A stretch of DNA of 64,000 nucleotides, from NCBI GenBank assembly GCA_036674765.1, contig JARVKI010000066.1, positions 1-64,000 on the forward strand, given 5' to 3'. Below, one piece after another: positions 35,543-47,010 of this stretch; the first letter of the stretch is position 1, and every line of letters starts with the position of its first letter. Made by a program: the position numbers and the translations under genes. The DNA comes from Seiridium cupressi (lineage: Eukaryota > Ascomycota > Sordariomycetes > Amphisphaeriales > Sporocadaceae). The notes beneath the pieces are model-generated. The model worked only from the letters and a program-made list of their open reading frames with translations. It was not told the origin of the DNA and made no database searches.

Positions 35543-36378
35543 TTTATAACCACAGGTCCAGGTGCTAATATCATAAATACCAACAGAAATTGACATGGAT
35601 AATCCAAGACTTACAGAGTGATCCGCGAATTATAGAATTTATATGGAATTTACGCGTAGATTATAGAGGTCGCATGGATACGTCTCGAAAGAGGACTTTA
35701 TGACATGCACGCCATCCAAAAATGCATTATAAAAAGCGACTGATGGTTACAATGACTTGTTAAATGGTAACTGCTCTACTTGTTTTGCTTTTGTCGAGTA
35801 GCTTGCTATGATGAAGACTGCAAAATTTCACCGCCAACATGAAACAAGCAAATAAAAAAGTACTCAAACTGCGCGATTGTACTTGACTTGCAGCCTGGAA
35901 GCCCAGTCTAAGCTCCTGGAATGCTGCACCAAGTCCTTTGACCCAGACAGAGAGCTAATATCTGGGCATATATGAATGGATGACACAGATCACGCCTTGT
36001 GAAACGGGGTATTGCACATAGAATGGACGACTTGAGGAGGAGGGGCTTCGCCAATGATTTATATCTCATGAGTCCAGCGTCAAGGTCCTAGGGAGAACCA
36101 AGGTCGCGCTTACTGTATTCTCTATATAGCAGGATTTTCCTGACGAAATTGCCAGATTCATCCCTTCCCATTACGCTCACCGCGCAACCTAGTGGCTGGC
36201 CTCAGACTACGCTTCCCTAGACCATAGTGAATATGAAGCAGGCAACAACCAACACTTTCATTGTCGAATAATGTGAACACACGATGCCCATCTGAGCGAA
36301 TCAAGAGGTGGCGCGCTCGGGCGCATAAAACATTTAGTACCATGACTCTGCACGGCATACCCGAGCTCTTCCCAGGAT
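35543..36378. other. Convergent spacer, no gene seen
   Basis: Over 800 bp of AT-rich DNA between converging genes; presumably 3' UTRs. No frame or RNA recognised. Confidence 0.6.
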
Positions 36379-37264
36379 CTAATCAATTTTCTGGGGAAGC
36401 TTCTCCAAAACCTTGACAAAACTTCCGATCTGGATATGTAGGGCATCTTCCTCGTCGCCGTCTTGGTGGGGATCTGCCTCGGAAGCTTCTCCTGCTCGGG
36501 GCAACATTCGTGGCCAGGCCACAAGTATGTCCAACCATTCCGGGCCAGGTATATCGATGACCTTTCTTAGGAAAGCCTCGTCATCCAAAGATTGAGAAAT
36601 ACGGCTAAACGCTTCAATCGCACCCTCAATCATCTCTATCTCGAAGAATTCTGCGCTTTCCCAGGCAAGCTGGGGCTCGGCCGTCTCTGACATGGGGTCG
36701 GACGTCTCTAACTTGATCATCACTGAGTCGATCACTGGCTTAATGTATGTGGCAGTGCAGATGGCTTCACATTCGGTCTCCTTCTCCAATTCTGTTTTCC
36801 GGTTAGTATGAAATTAGCATGAAAGCCGCATAACAGAAGAACGACATACCGATGACTTGGGGAGTGCCCATCAATCTCATTCCTTGCTCCTTGGAGATGA
36901 AAGGAGAATATACCCCATACATGTTGATGGCCACGTCGTTAAGCCTCATGCCAGTCATCACGTCCGGCAATCTGGGAAAAGGCAGCATTCCTTCAATCAC
37001 CTTGTCTTTGACAAGGACGTCCCGGCTTTCTTGGCAGGCTAGAAAAAGTGGCGACATCTCGATGAATTTGGTCACCACCCCGCCCAGCTCCACGTCGTAG
37101 CCCGTGCCTTGATCCGTTTCGTAACTCCTTTCCATACACGCGTTGACCTTGACCCTGTGAGGCCAGGAGGCATTTGCGGCGAACTCCCAGGTGATCAGGC
37201 GAAGCTCGGGTGGGAGGCGGGGGAAGAAATGGAATACGGGCGACGATTTCTTTGGGCGGACCAT
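36379..37264 (-). CDS. 2EXR domain protein
   Basis: Predicted 275 residues; minus exons 37264-36850 and 36791-36379 with a GTATGT..ACAG intron and an ACTAAC branch site. The N-terminal FHFFPRLPPELRLITWEFA, followed 45 or so residues later by SPLFLACQESRDVLV, is the 2EXR domain, abundant in filamentous ascomycetes and of unknown function (an F-box-like relative). The C-terminal half is acidic. The frame is open further upstream to 37,465, but that extension overlaps degenerate repeats and is low complexity, so the internal ATG at MVRPKK, immediately before the domain, is preferred. Confidence 0.8.
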
Positions 37265-37372
37265 TGTTCCTTTCACAACGACGTGCCTGTGGTTTTGTGA
37301 TAGTGAACGAGGGAGCCAAAGGCGGTAGATGGTCGACGATGAAGGAAATGTGATCGACGAAGGGGAGCCTGA

Positions 37373-37615
37373 GCTGATTGGCTGTGCTGATGTATGGGGG
37401 GAGAAAATTGTCGTCGAGAGTCGACGATAAGGGAGGGGTACTTGGCGGCGGTCGGCGGTAGCCAATTGCCTAGGGTGATTCAGACGGTGGGAAAATTGTT
37501 GTCAAGAGTCGACGACGAGGGAGATTTGATGATGTGATCAGCGGTATGTGGGGGTATCCAATTGCCTTTGGTGATGAATGGGGCAAGAAAATAATTCCAA
37601 GCGTCGACGCTAAAG
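37373..37615. repeat. Three degenerate tandem repeats of about 90-96 bp
   Basis: Copies begin near 37,373, 37,462 and 37,558. Each starts with a CCAATTG- or CTGATTGG-like segment, runs through GGTGAT..GGGG-GAAAATTGT and then AGAGTCGACGA followed by AGGGAG. Copies 2 and 3 share CCAATTGCCT exactly. A fourth GTCGACGATGAAGG at 37,333 may be a further relic. They lie upstream of the 2EXR gene, in its likely promoter or leader. Confidence 0.65.
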
Positions 37616-38646
37616 TTCACGTAATGGAAGGGCCAGAGAGGTAGCAAACGAACAACCGCGTTGTCTAAGCGGCTGCCATATGACGCGTGGGCTGCTATTT
37701 AAAATTCATTTGAATGCAAAATAAAGAGTGCTACTACAATGTACGTATGGGAAAGCGCGCTTTCCTGCGTTGTTAAGTTGGCACATCCGGGTTACACTTA
37801 CCTTAGAAAAGCACATATGCAACCATAAAGTACAAAGTAGCGATTTCATTGCTTGATATGTGTCTTTAAGAGGCTTTGAGGACAATGCACCATCCTCAGG
37901 CTGGTTGAAGCCGTTGTGTTTACCAACCAACCTGTATAGTGTGCGGTTTTTTATGTCCATTATGTATCTCCCCTCGCTGGTATTAATCCTTAACGATACA
38001 AGCAACTAGCGAAACTAAAGAGATTTTATAGTCAGATGCTAGAGGAGCAAGTGAAGAGAATACATGGTCCTAGACCCAACCAGATTATGGAGCAATTGAA
38101 AGCACAGCAATGGCTAACAAGGGCAGAAGCACAAGCAGCACAAACGCCCGATTCGTGTTGCTGATTTGCAGCGAAGACGCGTTGTAGGCAGATTGACTGA
38201 ATAGTGAGTCATAGTGAACACACCGAAGACTGGCCGCATGTAGCAATATCATAATACCGAAGCATTTGAAACGCGTCTTGATCGCTACCTCGTGCCTTTA
38301 CCTCTCATTGTGATCAAACACGTCCAGTCCTTTACGCCATGACGAGATGTCATCAGGCATTTAAAGTTAGAGTCACCTCACAAGCGGTGATCTTGTACAA
38401 GGAAAACATGTAAGAATTACGACTTTCAGTGAGTGGACCTGTAAACACGCTAGGAGCCAAATAATTGCTGAAACAGGTGGCCCAGCCACCCTCTTTTCGG
38501 GCTTCCCAGCCACATACACATGTACATATACTAGACTATCTCCTCTCCTTTTACTTCTCTCTTGGATACTCAATCAATCAACCAATTCACCCCTCACAGC
38601 CTTCGTCCATCTTGACAATAATATCCCGAAATGGCGATGTATGCAA
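37616..38646. other. Intergenic, no supported gene
   Basis: About 1 kb downstream of the GH16 gene. No frame is recognised; the nearest 99-codon minus frame (37,706-38,005) has no family resemblance. Confidence 0.55.
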
Positions 38647-40289
38647 TCAATTATCATCGGAAGACCCACACGCACCACGCTTCCACATAGTCACGCTCTT
38701 GACAGTCATTCCCCTCTGATCTCCGTCGCCCCATGTGGAAAGCCACGTGTCTTTGGCGCCCCAAAATGACCTCGCGGCTGTCGCGGAGTAATCTACCCAT
38801 GGCTTGTAATTGAACGCTTCGTCACTAGTATGTCGAGTTAGTTGAACACCTCCAAGAAAAACTCTTCTATGAACTCACGAGAAGAAACCACCCGAAGAAC
38901 CCACTGCCACGTTGAGAATCAAGTAGAACTCCTGGTCGAATGGTGCATTCAGCGTCTCCGAGTTGGACGAGTTCCATGGATTATCCTATAGTCATATCAA
39001 CAAAATGCCAAGAACTGTTTTCTCTGAGGTGGCGACGTACTCCTGTACTTTCGAATTGACCTCGATGAAATAGACTGCTGTAGGAGGTACCGAAAGGCAC
39101 ATAGAGGGATTGCTGCGCGGATTAGTCTTGTCCTCGAAGCCCGTCTTATAAGGCTCCCCAAGGACTTACCGTGAGACGGTTGTCAATATACATATATATG
39201 TAGCTGTCGCTCCACTCAACACCAAAGATGTGAAAGTCATCTGAGAAATCTCCGTGTCGAAGCTTCTTGGACTCGGTAGTCCGATGGTAAGCATCCAGCT
39301 GCGTGGAAGGGCCCCAGTGTAGCGTGCCCATGACCTCGGCTCGGCCACCGCTATAGCTGCGATTATTGCCGCGCGACTCCATAATGTCAATTTCGCCGCT
39401 TCTGGGCCAAATACCATAGCTGCTGTTGTCAGGCATCATCCTGAGAAACAATCAGTCAGGTCAGCGTCTTTCCCCAAACAGAAAACGGGTAATCGAACAT
39501 ACCAGATAGCTGGCCAGATCCAGTCTCCTTTAGGTAATTTCGCTACAACTTCCACTTTCCCATACCGTATGGTGTGCTTCCCTTGCGTGGTAAGTCTGGC
39601 ACTTCGAATGGGGTTTATAATGGCGCCTGTAGTAATATTGCTGACCACAGCGCAATCCGAATCGGTACGGGTGCTACATGTTCCGGTCTCGGTCAAATTC
39701 AGTGTATATCCATCGAGCAGCTGGTCGTTCGTAATATTGAATGTCTCTGTGGTAAGCGTTGGCACGATATGCAAGCCAGTCTCATCCGCGTAAGCGTTCC
39801 TGGAGTCATCAGTGGTCCAGTCGAAGGAACCAGTACCAAAGCCGCCAACCTCCTGCATCCAGTTCCAGTCCTCCTTACGAATCCCTTGGGAGAAGTCATC
39901 ACTGAAGACTATACAGTAATCCGGGTTTTCGACGGAAATCCAGCCAAGATAAACAATATACGCTGCAGTGGCCAGCCCAATCAAAACAAAAATGATCAAA
40001 ATGATGGGGTCCCACATCCTCTGACTGGTGCCTTTTTTAAGCCATGGCCTCTCATATGTCCCCTCGAGTACTGTTGGCTTGAACTTGCGTTCTTTTCGTG
40101 GCCTGCTGACGCCGACTTCTGCCAAGAAAAGTTAGGAAATCAGGACTCAGACAGCAGAAACATGTGATTAGCGGACGTACGCGAGAAACGTGAGGTAGCT
40201 ATAGAGCGTATGGATAGTCGGTCTGGTGTGTCGAATGGATTAGGCAGCAGGTCTGCATGACGTGATCTGCGGGATGAGTTGTTCTCCAT
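38647..40289 (-). CDS. Membrane-anchored GH16 beta-glucanase-like enzyme
   Basis: A 450-residue type II membrane protein of glycoside hydrolase family 16, acting on or remodelling cell-wall beta-glucan. Minus exons are 40289-40181, 40118-39503, 39440-39170, 39112-39041, 38985-38879 and 38824-38647, and all phases close. The cytosolic N terminus is basic (RKERKFK) and is followed by one helix (PIILIIFVLIGLATAAYIVYL). The extracellular domain has DYCIVFSDDF, WPAIWMMP and the catalytic GEIDIMES. Further blocks are FHIFGVEWSDSYIYMYID, PFDQEFYLILNVAVGS and VKSVTMWK at the C terminus. This combination (TM plus GNBP/laminarinase-like GH16) is common in moulds. A second short first exon (MENNSSRRSRH...) was chosen because it restores phase and an ATG. 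It diverges from the GT2 synthase across 995 bp. Confidence 0.92.
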
Positions 40290-41284
40290 GTTCCCCAGCT
40301 TCGACGATGACCTTTCGTGAGCAGGTCAGCGTAGAGATTTCTGGATCAATTGCAGAAAAGCACCGACCGAGCGGGATTCAGGGTAGTTCGCGACAAGCAA
40401 ACGATATATGAGCATACAAATGCGCGGATAGCGTGGGAAGAGCGGCTATGATTGACAGCCGGCGGTAAGTGGTGGGGGCGATGCCATATCCCCTGAGCTA
40501 CCATGCAAGCCCGCTGGGGCTTGGCGAGCCCATTGGAAAAAAGGGTTATCTACTAGATTGAGGCTCCAATGCTAGTGAATGCCAGACCACCTATGACTAG
40601 CGCCTGCATTGAGCTGACGCAGGTACGGCGCGCCCCCGTTGTCATCAAGTACATTAATGTAGTACAATGTGGGGCGAGTCCTGTGGTGGCTTGCGACTCG
40701 GAGCTGAGGGTGGGGCGGGTCTGAGGAAAGAGGACAAGCGCCCCTCTGCATAAGGGCATGTCGAGAGCTGCCTCCATTAGTCTATCTGACGCTTGCATGG
40801 TCCCATTACCAAGCTGCTGGATCCAGAACGCTCACGCCTCGGGCTTGTTCTAGGCTCAGCTTCTTCTGGCCGACGCCATCGACTTCTTATCACGTTTCGG
40901 GATACGTCGGGCGCCAAACAAGGCTCAGCATTGCCCTCGACCATACTGGCGCAGGTTTAATATGCGCCACAGTTCGAAAGCGCATCTGGGTAATTTGAAT
41001 TGTTCCCATACTCCATCTGTCCGATTCGACTGCGGCATGGCCGCTCATTTCAGCCGTGCACTTCTCCTGGTCCGGACTCGACAATCCAGTGGGGCCACGA
41101 TATCGTTCAAATGGGCTTAAGGGTGGCGGGCCCGAGCAGCTCCGCGCTGTTTGGAGTCTCCCAACTTGTGTCTGGTCATCTATCGCATTCGTGGACTTGA
41201 CGGGATCTCGCGAGTGACACTCCCACCTACGAGACGAAGCAAGTGGTCGTTACTCACTGCGAAGTGGGATCTGCTTGACGTAGG
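40290..41284. promoter_or_regulatory. Shared intergenic region of GH16 and GT2 genes
   Basis: About 995 bp between two divergent start codons with no supported gene, so it should contain both promoters. No specific operator could be identified by eye. Confidence 0.5.
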
Positions 41285-44200
41285 ATGGCAACGCCCAGCA
41301 ATGAGGACCCCTTCGCGGGCAGCGACCGGTCTTCAGCCGATGGCACTTATCTACATCCAGCTCAGAAGGTGCTCATGAAGAGACAATCGCAGTATCTTGT
41401 ACCGAGAGCCTTGGTACAAGGTCAAGCAGATGTCGACAGCACCACCAAGTGTACCACGGTCCGTCTGCCATCTTGTTTTCAACAACGTGATCCCGACGCT
41501 GACGGTCTCTAGATGCTCCAATTTCTTCATCGTCGAATGCGGGATCAGGGCTGGTTAGAGCCAAATATCAACACCGAGTTCAAGCTGGATCCAGGGCTGA
41601 TTCTTCGCGTTGAGGGTCAATCAGCTGAACTGGCAAAGACCTACCGAGCCGAGCCGCCTTCACTCCCGCAAGCTCTGACCCAATTCGCAACTCGGATGGA
41701 GTTGGCTGCCTTGGTGACTCTATCATCGGATATCACGAGCCATGTGTTCGCAGAGCTCAGCAACGACAACGACACGGACACGGAGATGCAGCTCGCTCCT
41801 CATAACATCACAGTTCCGGTCATCAATTGCATAGCAGATCTAGCAACGCAAGATCTAGGGATCAGCAGACGAGACTACTGTTGCCTAGTCCGGCAGGAAC
41901 GGGTAGTCCTAGCATGGACAAATCAAGCAGACCAACTTTTGGTACACGCGGCGGACATCGAAAACAAGTTCATGGGCACTGTGAGTACTCTACATGCCAT
42001 ATTCCACCACCACCATCATCAGTATGGTTCATGCGCTAACCAGATGACAAGCTGTGGGGTGCCGCTCTTCCCGACATACCTGGGAGGATGCCTTTCGAAT
42101 ACAACTCGTATCCCTCATCGCCCGCCTTCAGTCGCTCTCACAGCTTCGTGGATGAGAAGAACCTTGCTGTCACCATGAATATCGATCTTGGTGCTGAGGA
42201 TGAAGCGGTTGATGAAGAGTCACTGCAAGCACAGCCGAGAAGCTTTCTGCACACGCACTCCTTCATGGTTGGAATGGTTTCTGCACTCCTCATCATCATC
42301 CAGGCATTCCCGATCCGACTGATGATTGTTCAACTGAGAGCCCTCGGCGACGTGGCGTACACCAAGCTTGCTTTGGCTGCAACAATTCCCTTTTTTTCAT
42401 GGTAAGCTGACCCAAGGACAGAACAGCACCGACTGGGATGACTGACGAATGGTGCACCGTACAGGTTCGCCTTATTCTTCGCAGTGACAGTCGTCTACTC
42501 GATATTTGAGGTGTTGGGGCCCGTCTCCAATGCGAAATCGAACAACAGCCAGTTCCATAGTGGTCATGCCCCAAGTCGCCAAAGACATCCCAACATCGAA
42601 TGGCCCCACGTTACAATCCAAATGCCTGTATATAAAGAAGGCCTAAAAGGTGTTATTATTCCAACATTGAACAGCGTTCTCGCCGCAATCCGACATTACG
42701 AAGATCTGGGCGGTACAGCCAGCATATTTGTCTGCGAAGACGGTATCCAAGCCTCTAAACTAGAAGTTGCAGAGATGCGGAAGCAGTTTTACGCTGCCAA
42801 TTCCATCGGATGGTGCGCTCGGCCCGCGCATAGTGACGGGTTTGTACGCGCGGGCAAGTTTAAGAAAGCAAGCAACATGAATTATTGTCTTTCTTTCAGC
42901 TTACGTGTCGAGGCCGAGATATCGAGACTGCTCGAAGAGAAGGCCCAATCAGAGAAGAGGCCTCGAGAAGGCTTCACTGTGGAGGAAGAGAAGGAAATCT
43001 ACAACGTTGCACTTCAGAACGCACTCGAAAAAGACGACGGTAAAACCCTGGCTGCGGGCAATGTAAGGATAGGAGAGATCATTCTGATTATCGATTGCGA
43101 TACTCGTGTGGTAAGTACATGACCCGACGATATGAGCTTTTGCTTGAGTGTGGAGCTAACCTCGGTCTATAGCCTGTCGACTGTCTCAGCCTTGGCGCTA
43201 TGGAGATGGAGGAGAGCCCCGAAGTTGCGATCATCCAACACGCCAGTGGCATCATGCAGGTCGCGTTTACAATCTTCGAGAACTTCAGTAAGCAGCAGCA
43301 CGTACAATGAGAGGCAGACACACAAGATTTGACTAACCCACAATCCCAGTGAAATACTTCAATGACCTCGTCTACACGATGATTAGTCTCGCAGTGGGTG
43401 CTGGCGACACTGCCCCATTTGTTGGCCATAATGCCTTCATACGATGGAAAGCTCTGCAGTTTGTCGCCCTTAGGAGGAATGGCGAAACAAAGTTCTGGTC
43501 CGAGGAACACGTTTCAGAGGACTTTGAACTAACATTGCGTTTGCAAAATGCCGGATTCATAACGCGCCTTGCCACTTACGGTACGTTCACTCCAGTTACA
43601 GTAGAGAAGAAAGAACGGAGAATGTTTTGTATACTAATTTGTCTCCAGACCACGGTGAGTTTAAGGAAGGTGTTTCGCTTACAGCTTCTGACGAACTACT
43701 TCGATGGGAAAAGTACGCCTATGGCGTTTCAGAACTGGTCAGTTTGCCCAAGTCGAGCACTATCCGCATCCACTAATGGCAGAAAAGGTTTTCAATCCTG
43801 TTTACAAGTGGCTCTGGAAAGGGCCCTTTACTATGTTATTCCTGAAATTTCTCTTTTCCAGAATGAAAATCTGTTCCAAGATTTCTATCCTCGCCTATAT
43901 GGGCACATATTACGCTATCGCAGCCGCGTTACCAACCGCATTAGCCAATTATCTCCTTTTTGGATGGTTTGATGGCGATACCTTGGACCATTCATATACC
44001 TTATATTGGAACACCCTCTGCGGGACGCTATTTATCTTTCTGATCGCCAGCCCTGTTTGCTTCGCATGGTACCGGCACAGAATCGGGCAGAAAATGTTCC
44101 TTTGGGCTCTCCTTGATGCGATCATTTGGATGCCCTTCTTCCGTGAGTCTGACCCCGCGCCAAGGTATGATCGACTGCTAACATTGTGGGACAGTCGTTT

Positions 44201-44532
44201 TCTTTAGTGGCTTGTCGTGGCATATCTCGTATGCACTTCTCGCTCACTTGCTGCACCTTCCAATCGGTTGGACTTCAACGGCGAAAGAAGTGGCCGAAAC
44301 TGGTCTTGTTGTAGGAATCGGGGCAATCATCCGCCAGTTCAAGTGCGTCATCGCCATTATGCTGGCTTTCACCAGCGGCATGATCTACCTAGGTGCATTT
44401 GCTCCGGTCGACTGGCAGATTAACGGCTGGCCCTATATCCTGCCGCTGGGTATACAAGTCGCCGGACATTTCGGCGTACCGATGTTTACGATGATAGACT
44501 TCGGTGTTCACATTTCTTGGGGCAGGAAGTGA
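41285..44532 (+). CDS. Multi-spanning GT2 glycosyltransferase (cellulose/chitin-synthase-like)
   Basis: A 921-residue processive polysaccharide synthase of family GT2. Nine exons: 41285-41458, 41513-41980, 42052-42401, 42465-43110, 43173-43287, 43350-43580, 43649-43737, 43788-44142 and 44195-44532; every phase closes. About 260 N-terminal residues are cytosolic and unassigned. Two helices follow (VGMVSALLIIIQAFPI; LAATIPFFSWFALFFAVTVVY). The GT core has IFVCEDG (near residue 421), the DXD box IIDCDTRV (near 542), SEDFELTLRL (near 643) and LLRWEKYAYG (near 681, standing in for QXXRW). Five or so further helices end the protein. The apparent frame break at 43,737 is a 50 nt intron with a GTCAGT donor and ACTAAT branch site. 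It resembles fungal cellulose-synthase-like GT2 proteins more than classic chitin synthases (no myosin or cytochrome-b5 domain). The product cannot be deduced. Confidence 0.9.
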
Positions 44533-45544
44533 TAGCAGCGAGCCTGTGTTTAGAGTATTAGTAGAATAAGATAGAATAAGCTAGAATAATGCATAATGCA
44601 TAATGCCAGACTAGAGATGCTTCACTTGCCGTGCAGGGTCGCAGTTTTCAGAGAGCGATTTGCCACTATAACATCCATCCGCCATTCTCAGTGCCTTGAG
44701 CCTTGTACTCCTCTTCATGGCCTGAGATATTCAACGTCTGCCTGTAGGAGCCCAACTTGGCCTGCGTGACCTGTGCTAAGTGCTTTACGATTGCGCCAAA
44801 GGATTTCCAGAACCTCCTGCGTGCTAACACCATTGTCGTATCTTGAGCGAAGGGAGATGGTCTACAGAATATCCATTGACTGATTCCTGCTCAAGTTGCC
44901 GTAGTCATAAATCTAATTGATTGTCATCCGGCCAAGACCGGAATTTGTAGGTAAGCTCATTACGATGCGAGTTTTCCCACACACGTCAAAAGATATATCA
45001 AAGAGCCTCTACCCATACATCATATGTACCGACTCAGGAAAGCGTGTGGTAGATTATTAGTGGTTACATTGCCTACTAAAAGCTAATGTATCTGGCGAAT
45101 CCCTCCGCGCGACGCTGAAAACCTGGCCAACTTCTATTGTACACGCTTATTGGTATTTGGGAGACGCCAGTTGTCATTCAAGAGTTCAGCAACGCTGCAA
45201 CATGAACTAGCGAAGTTTCGCAGCAAAACATTCAACGTTTGCAATGCCTTTGGCCACCTTAGAGTCCGACTTAGGAGCTCACCAGCTCCCATTGGCTGGC
45301 TATATAAGCACGCAACTACATCTCCATATGACGAACGAGCAATTCCCGCTAGCACCCCAATTCAGCAGCGTCATAATCATCGAGACTCGTTTCTATCGGC
45401 ACGTCAATTCCGATGATCAATGCCTAGTTGATAAGAACATTGCGACCGCCCATTGAGTGTTATGTCGTTTTCACATGCTGAATAACCCTTGATGCCACCT
45501 ATTCCAACCTTGTAGCCATGGCGGGAGCACAGTGAATCGCGCAA
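44533..45544. other. Intergenic with possible gene scraps
   Basis: GATAAG/AGAATAA and GCATAAT short repeats follow the GT2 stop (44,560-44,605). On the minus strand 44,833-44,666 encodes 55 residues ending SGHEEEYKAQGTENGGWML; this reads like the C-terminal end of a real protein, but I cannot name the family and nothing precedes it. No complete gene. Confidence 0.5.
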
Positions 45545-47010
45545 GGGCCTAAGAAACGGATATTTCTCAGTGGATTTGACATGTTCGCGGCAAGCCACCT
45601 GAGCTTTGTATAATGGCGCAGACCAGAAGACCGTTCCTCAACTAAAATCCACGACCTGACATACTGGACGGACCTGGCGCAGATCCTCGAGAGGGGCGGT
45701 GTCACGGTAGTGTTTCTTGCGGAGACATATGGGCAACATGATATTCATAAACGCAATGTGGAGCCCACCGCCACGAGATCATGCTAGTATACCATAGGTG
45801 ATCTGGCCGTCTTTGTGTCAGCAATAGCGGCAGTTGCAAAAATCCTTGGCTTTGCTGTGACAGCAAGCACCAGCTATCAAGCGCCATTTGTGGTCGCCAT
45901 CACACTTTATCGCCTGACGAAAGGCAGGTTTGGACGGAATATCGTCACGTCATTTAAAAGTCTGCGGCGGATGCTGTAGGCTTGCCTTACATGGAACATG
46001 ATCAGAGTTACGTGAACGCAGAAGAACATTTGGAGGTTTTACACAAAATGATGCCACGATGCAGGATGTTGAGCAGGAGGTATATTCTGATTGAAATCGG
46101 ATACGCTTCATACAACATCATGGGGAGAACTACAGAGCTGAAGCTCCACACATCCTCAATCATCTTCTCAAAAGACTCCGCTCCTTCTCCAAGCCGCCAC
46201 TTCGACGGCTGGAATTGCTTGTGCTGCCAAGCCTGCCGAAGCTGTATTTGTCGCGGCCCCTTCGCCACATATACTAGCACTGGTGGCAGGATATTGGGAA
46301 ACAAGCGTCTGAACAATTACATCATTATTCACCTAATAAGAGTACGTAATAGCGTAACGGCAGCGACACTGCAACCAGCACCGCGAGAGCTGCCATACGA
46401 GAGCAAGCTGCCAAAGCTGGACGGGATTCGGTTAACGTGAAAGTACTTGGGGTTATCACACCCATAATAGGGCGCACGTAGGAAGAGGTTCAGTGAAGGT
46501 ACCAAAGGGCACTGGAGTTTACCAGCTCCGAAGCCGATTTCGCGTTCTATTCCGGTAACGCGGGGATTGATCTTGCCGGGTACGATACGGATGCCGAGAT
46601 CAAACCAGAAGATCAACCATTGATGATCGTGTGCACTCGCTGGTCAACAGCTTGAAATACCAGGAAAGGACGTTCCAAGATGGAAGCGTCGCAATGTTGG
46701 TCGTATGGTCTCAATTGGGGATAATGGCCCAGTGCCCGTTAGCTCTGCTGAGAAGGTGGCCGATATCTTGAAGGACGGGGTAGCAGTTACAGGAGCGGAT
46801 AGTTTCAACATAGGCTATGTAGATTTGCCCGGAAGTTTAGAGGATCTCGTGGACTTGCTCGTACCTGAGTTGAGACGGAGAGGCAGATACTCTATTCAGG
46901 AAGAAACAGGTACTCTTCGTAAGCGATTCTATGGGGTAGACCAATCTCGATTGGCGGAGGATCATCAAGGTGGAAAATGGAAGTATGATACGTTCCCTGA
47001 AACAGCTTGA
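45545..47010 (+). pseudogene. NtaA/SnaA/DszA-type FMN monooxygenase pseudogene
   Basis: Conceptual fragments run colinearly through a flavin-dependent monooxygenase of the nitrilotriacetate-monooxygenase branch of the luciferase-like superfamily (normally about 450 residues). In order they are KKRIFLSGFDMF..SHLSF, WRRPEDRSSTKIHDLTYWTD and LAQILERGGVTVVFLAETYG. Then come HDIHKRNVEPTATRS, GFAVTASTSYQAP, LTKGRFGRNIVTSFK, LPYMEHDQSYVNAEEHLEVL and AKPAEAVFVAAPSPHILA. The last are AAIREQAAKAGRDSVNVKVL, EFTSSEADFAFYSGNAGIDL and VPVSSAEKVADILKDG..ADSFNIGYVDLPG. The reading frame is broken by many stops and shifts, including TAA where the family usually has Gln before WRRPED (a C-to-T change). A 107 bp repeat is inserted between PHILA and AAIREQ. 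Only the last 101 codons (46,705-47,010) remain open. Confidence 0.88.
46276..46382 (+). repeat. 107 bp dispersed repeat inserted in pseudogene, copy A
   Basis: Begins AGCACTGGTGGCAG and ends CTGCAACCAGCACC. It interrupts the monooxygenase sequence between segments that are normally close together, so it is an insertion. AGCAC is found at both ends; inside it GGTGGCAG and CTGCAACC are near-inverted. It matches copy B at 21,383 in length and over most of its left half, and resembles the partial copy at 18,854 over its right half. Confidence 0.6.

Noticed and set aside
37265..37465. Upstream start for the 2EXR protein
   Set aside because: The extension is low complexity and encoded by the degenerate repeats; the internal ATG directly precedes the conserved domain.
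43730..43800. Frameshift in the GT2 gene
   Set aside because: A 50 nt intron with a GTCAGT donor, ACTAAT branch site and AAAG acceptor restores the frame and a conserved sequence across the junction.
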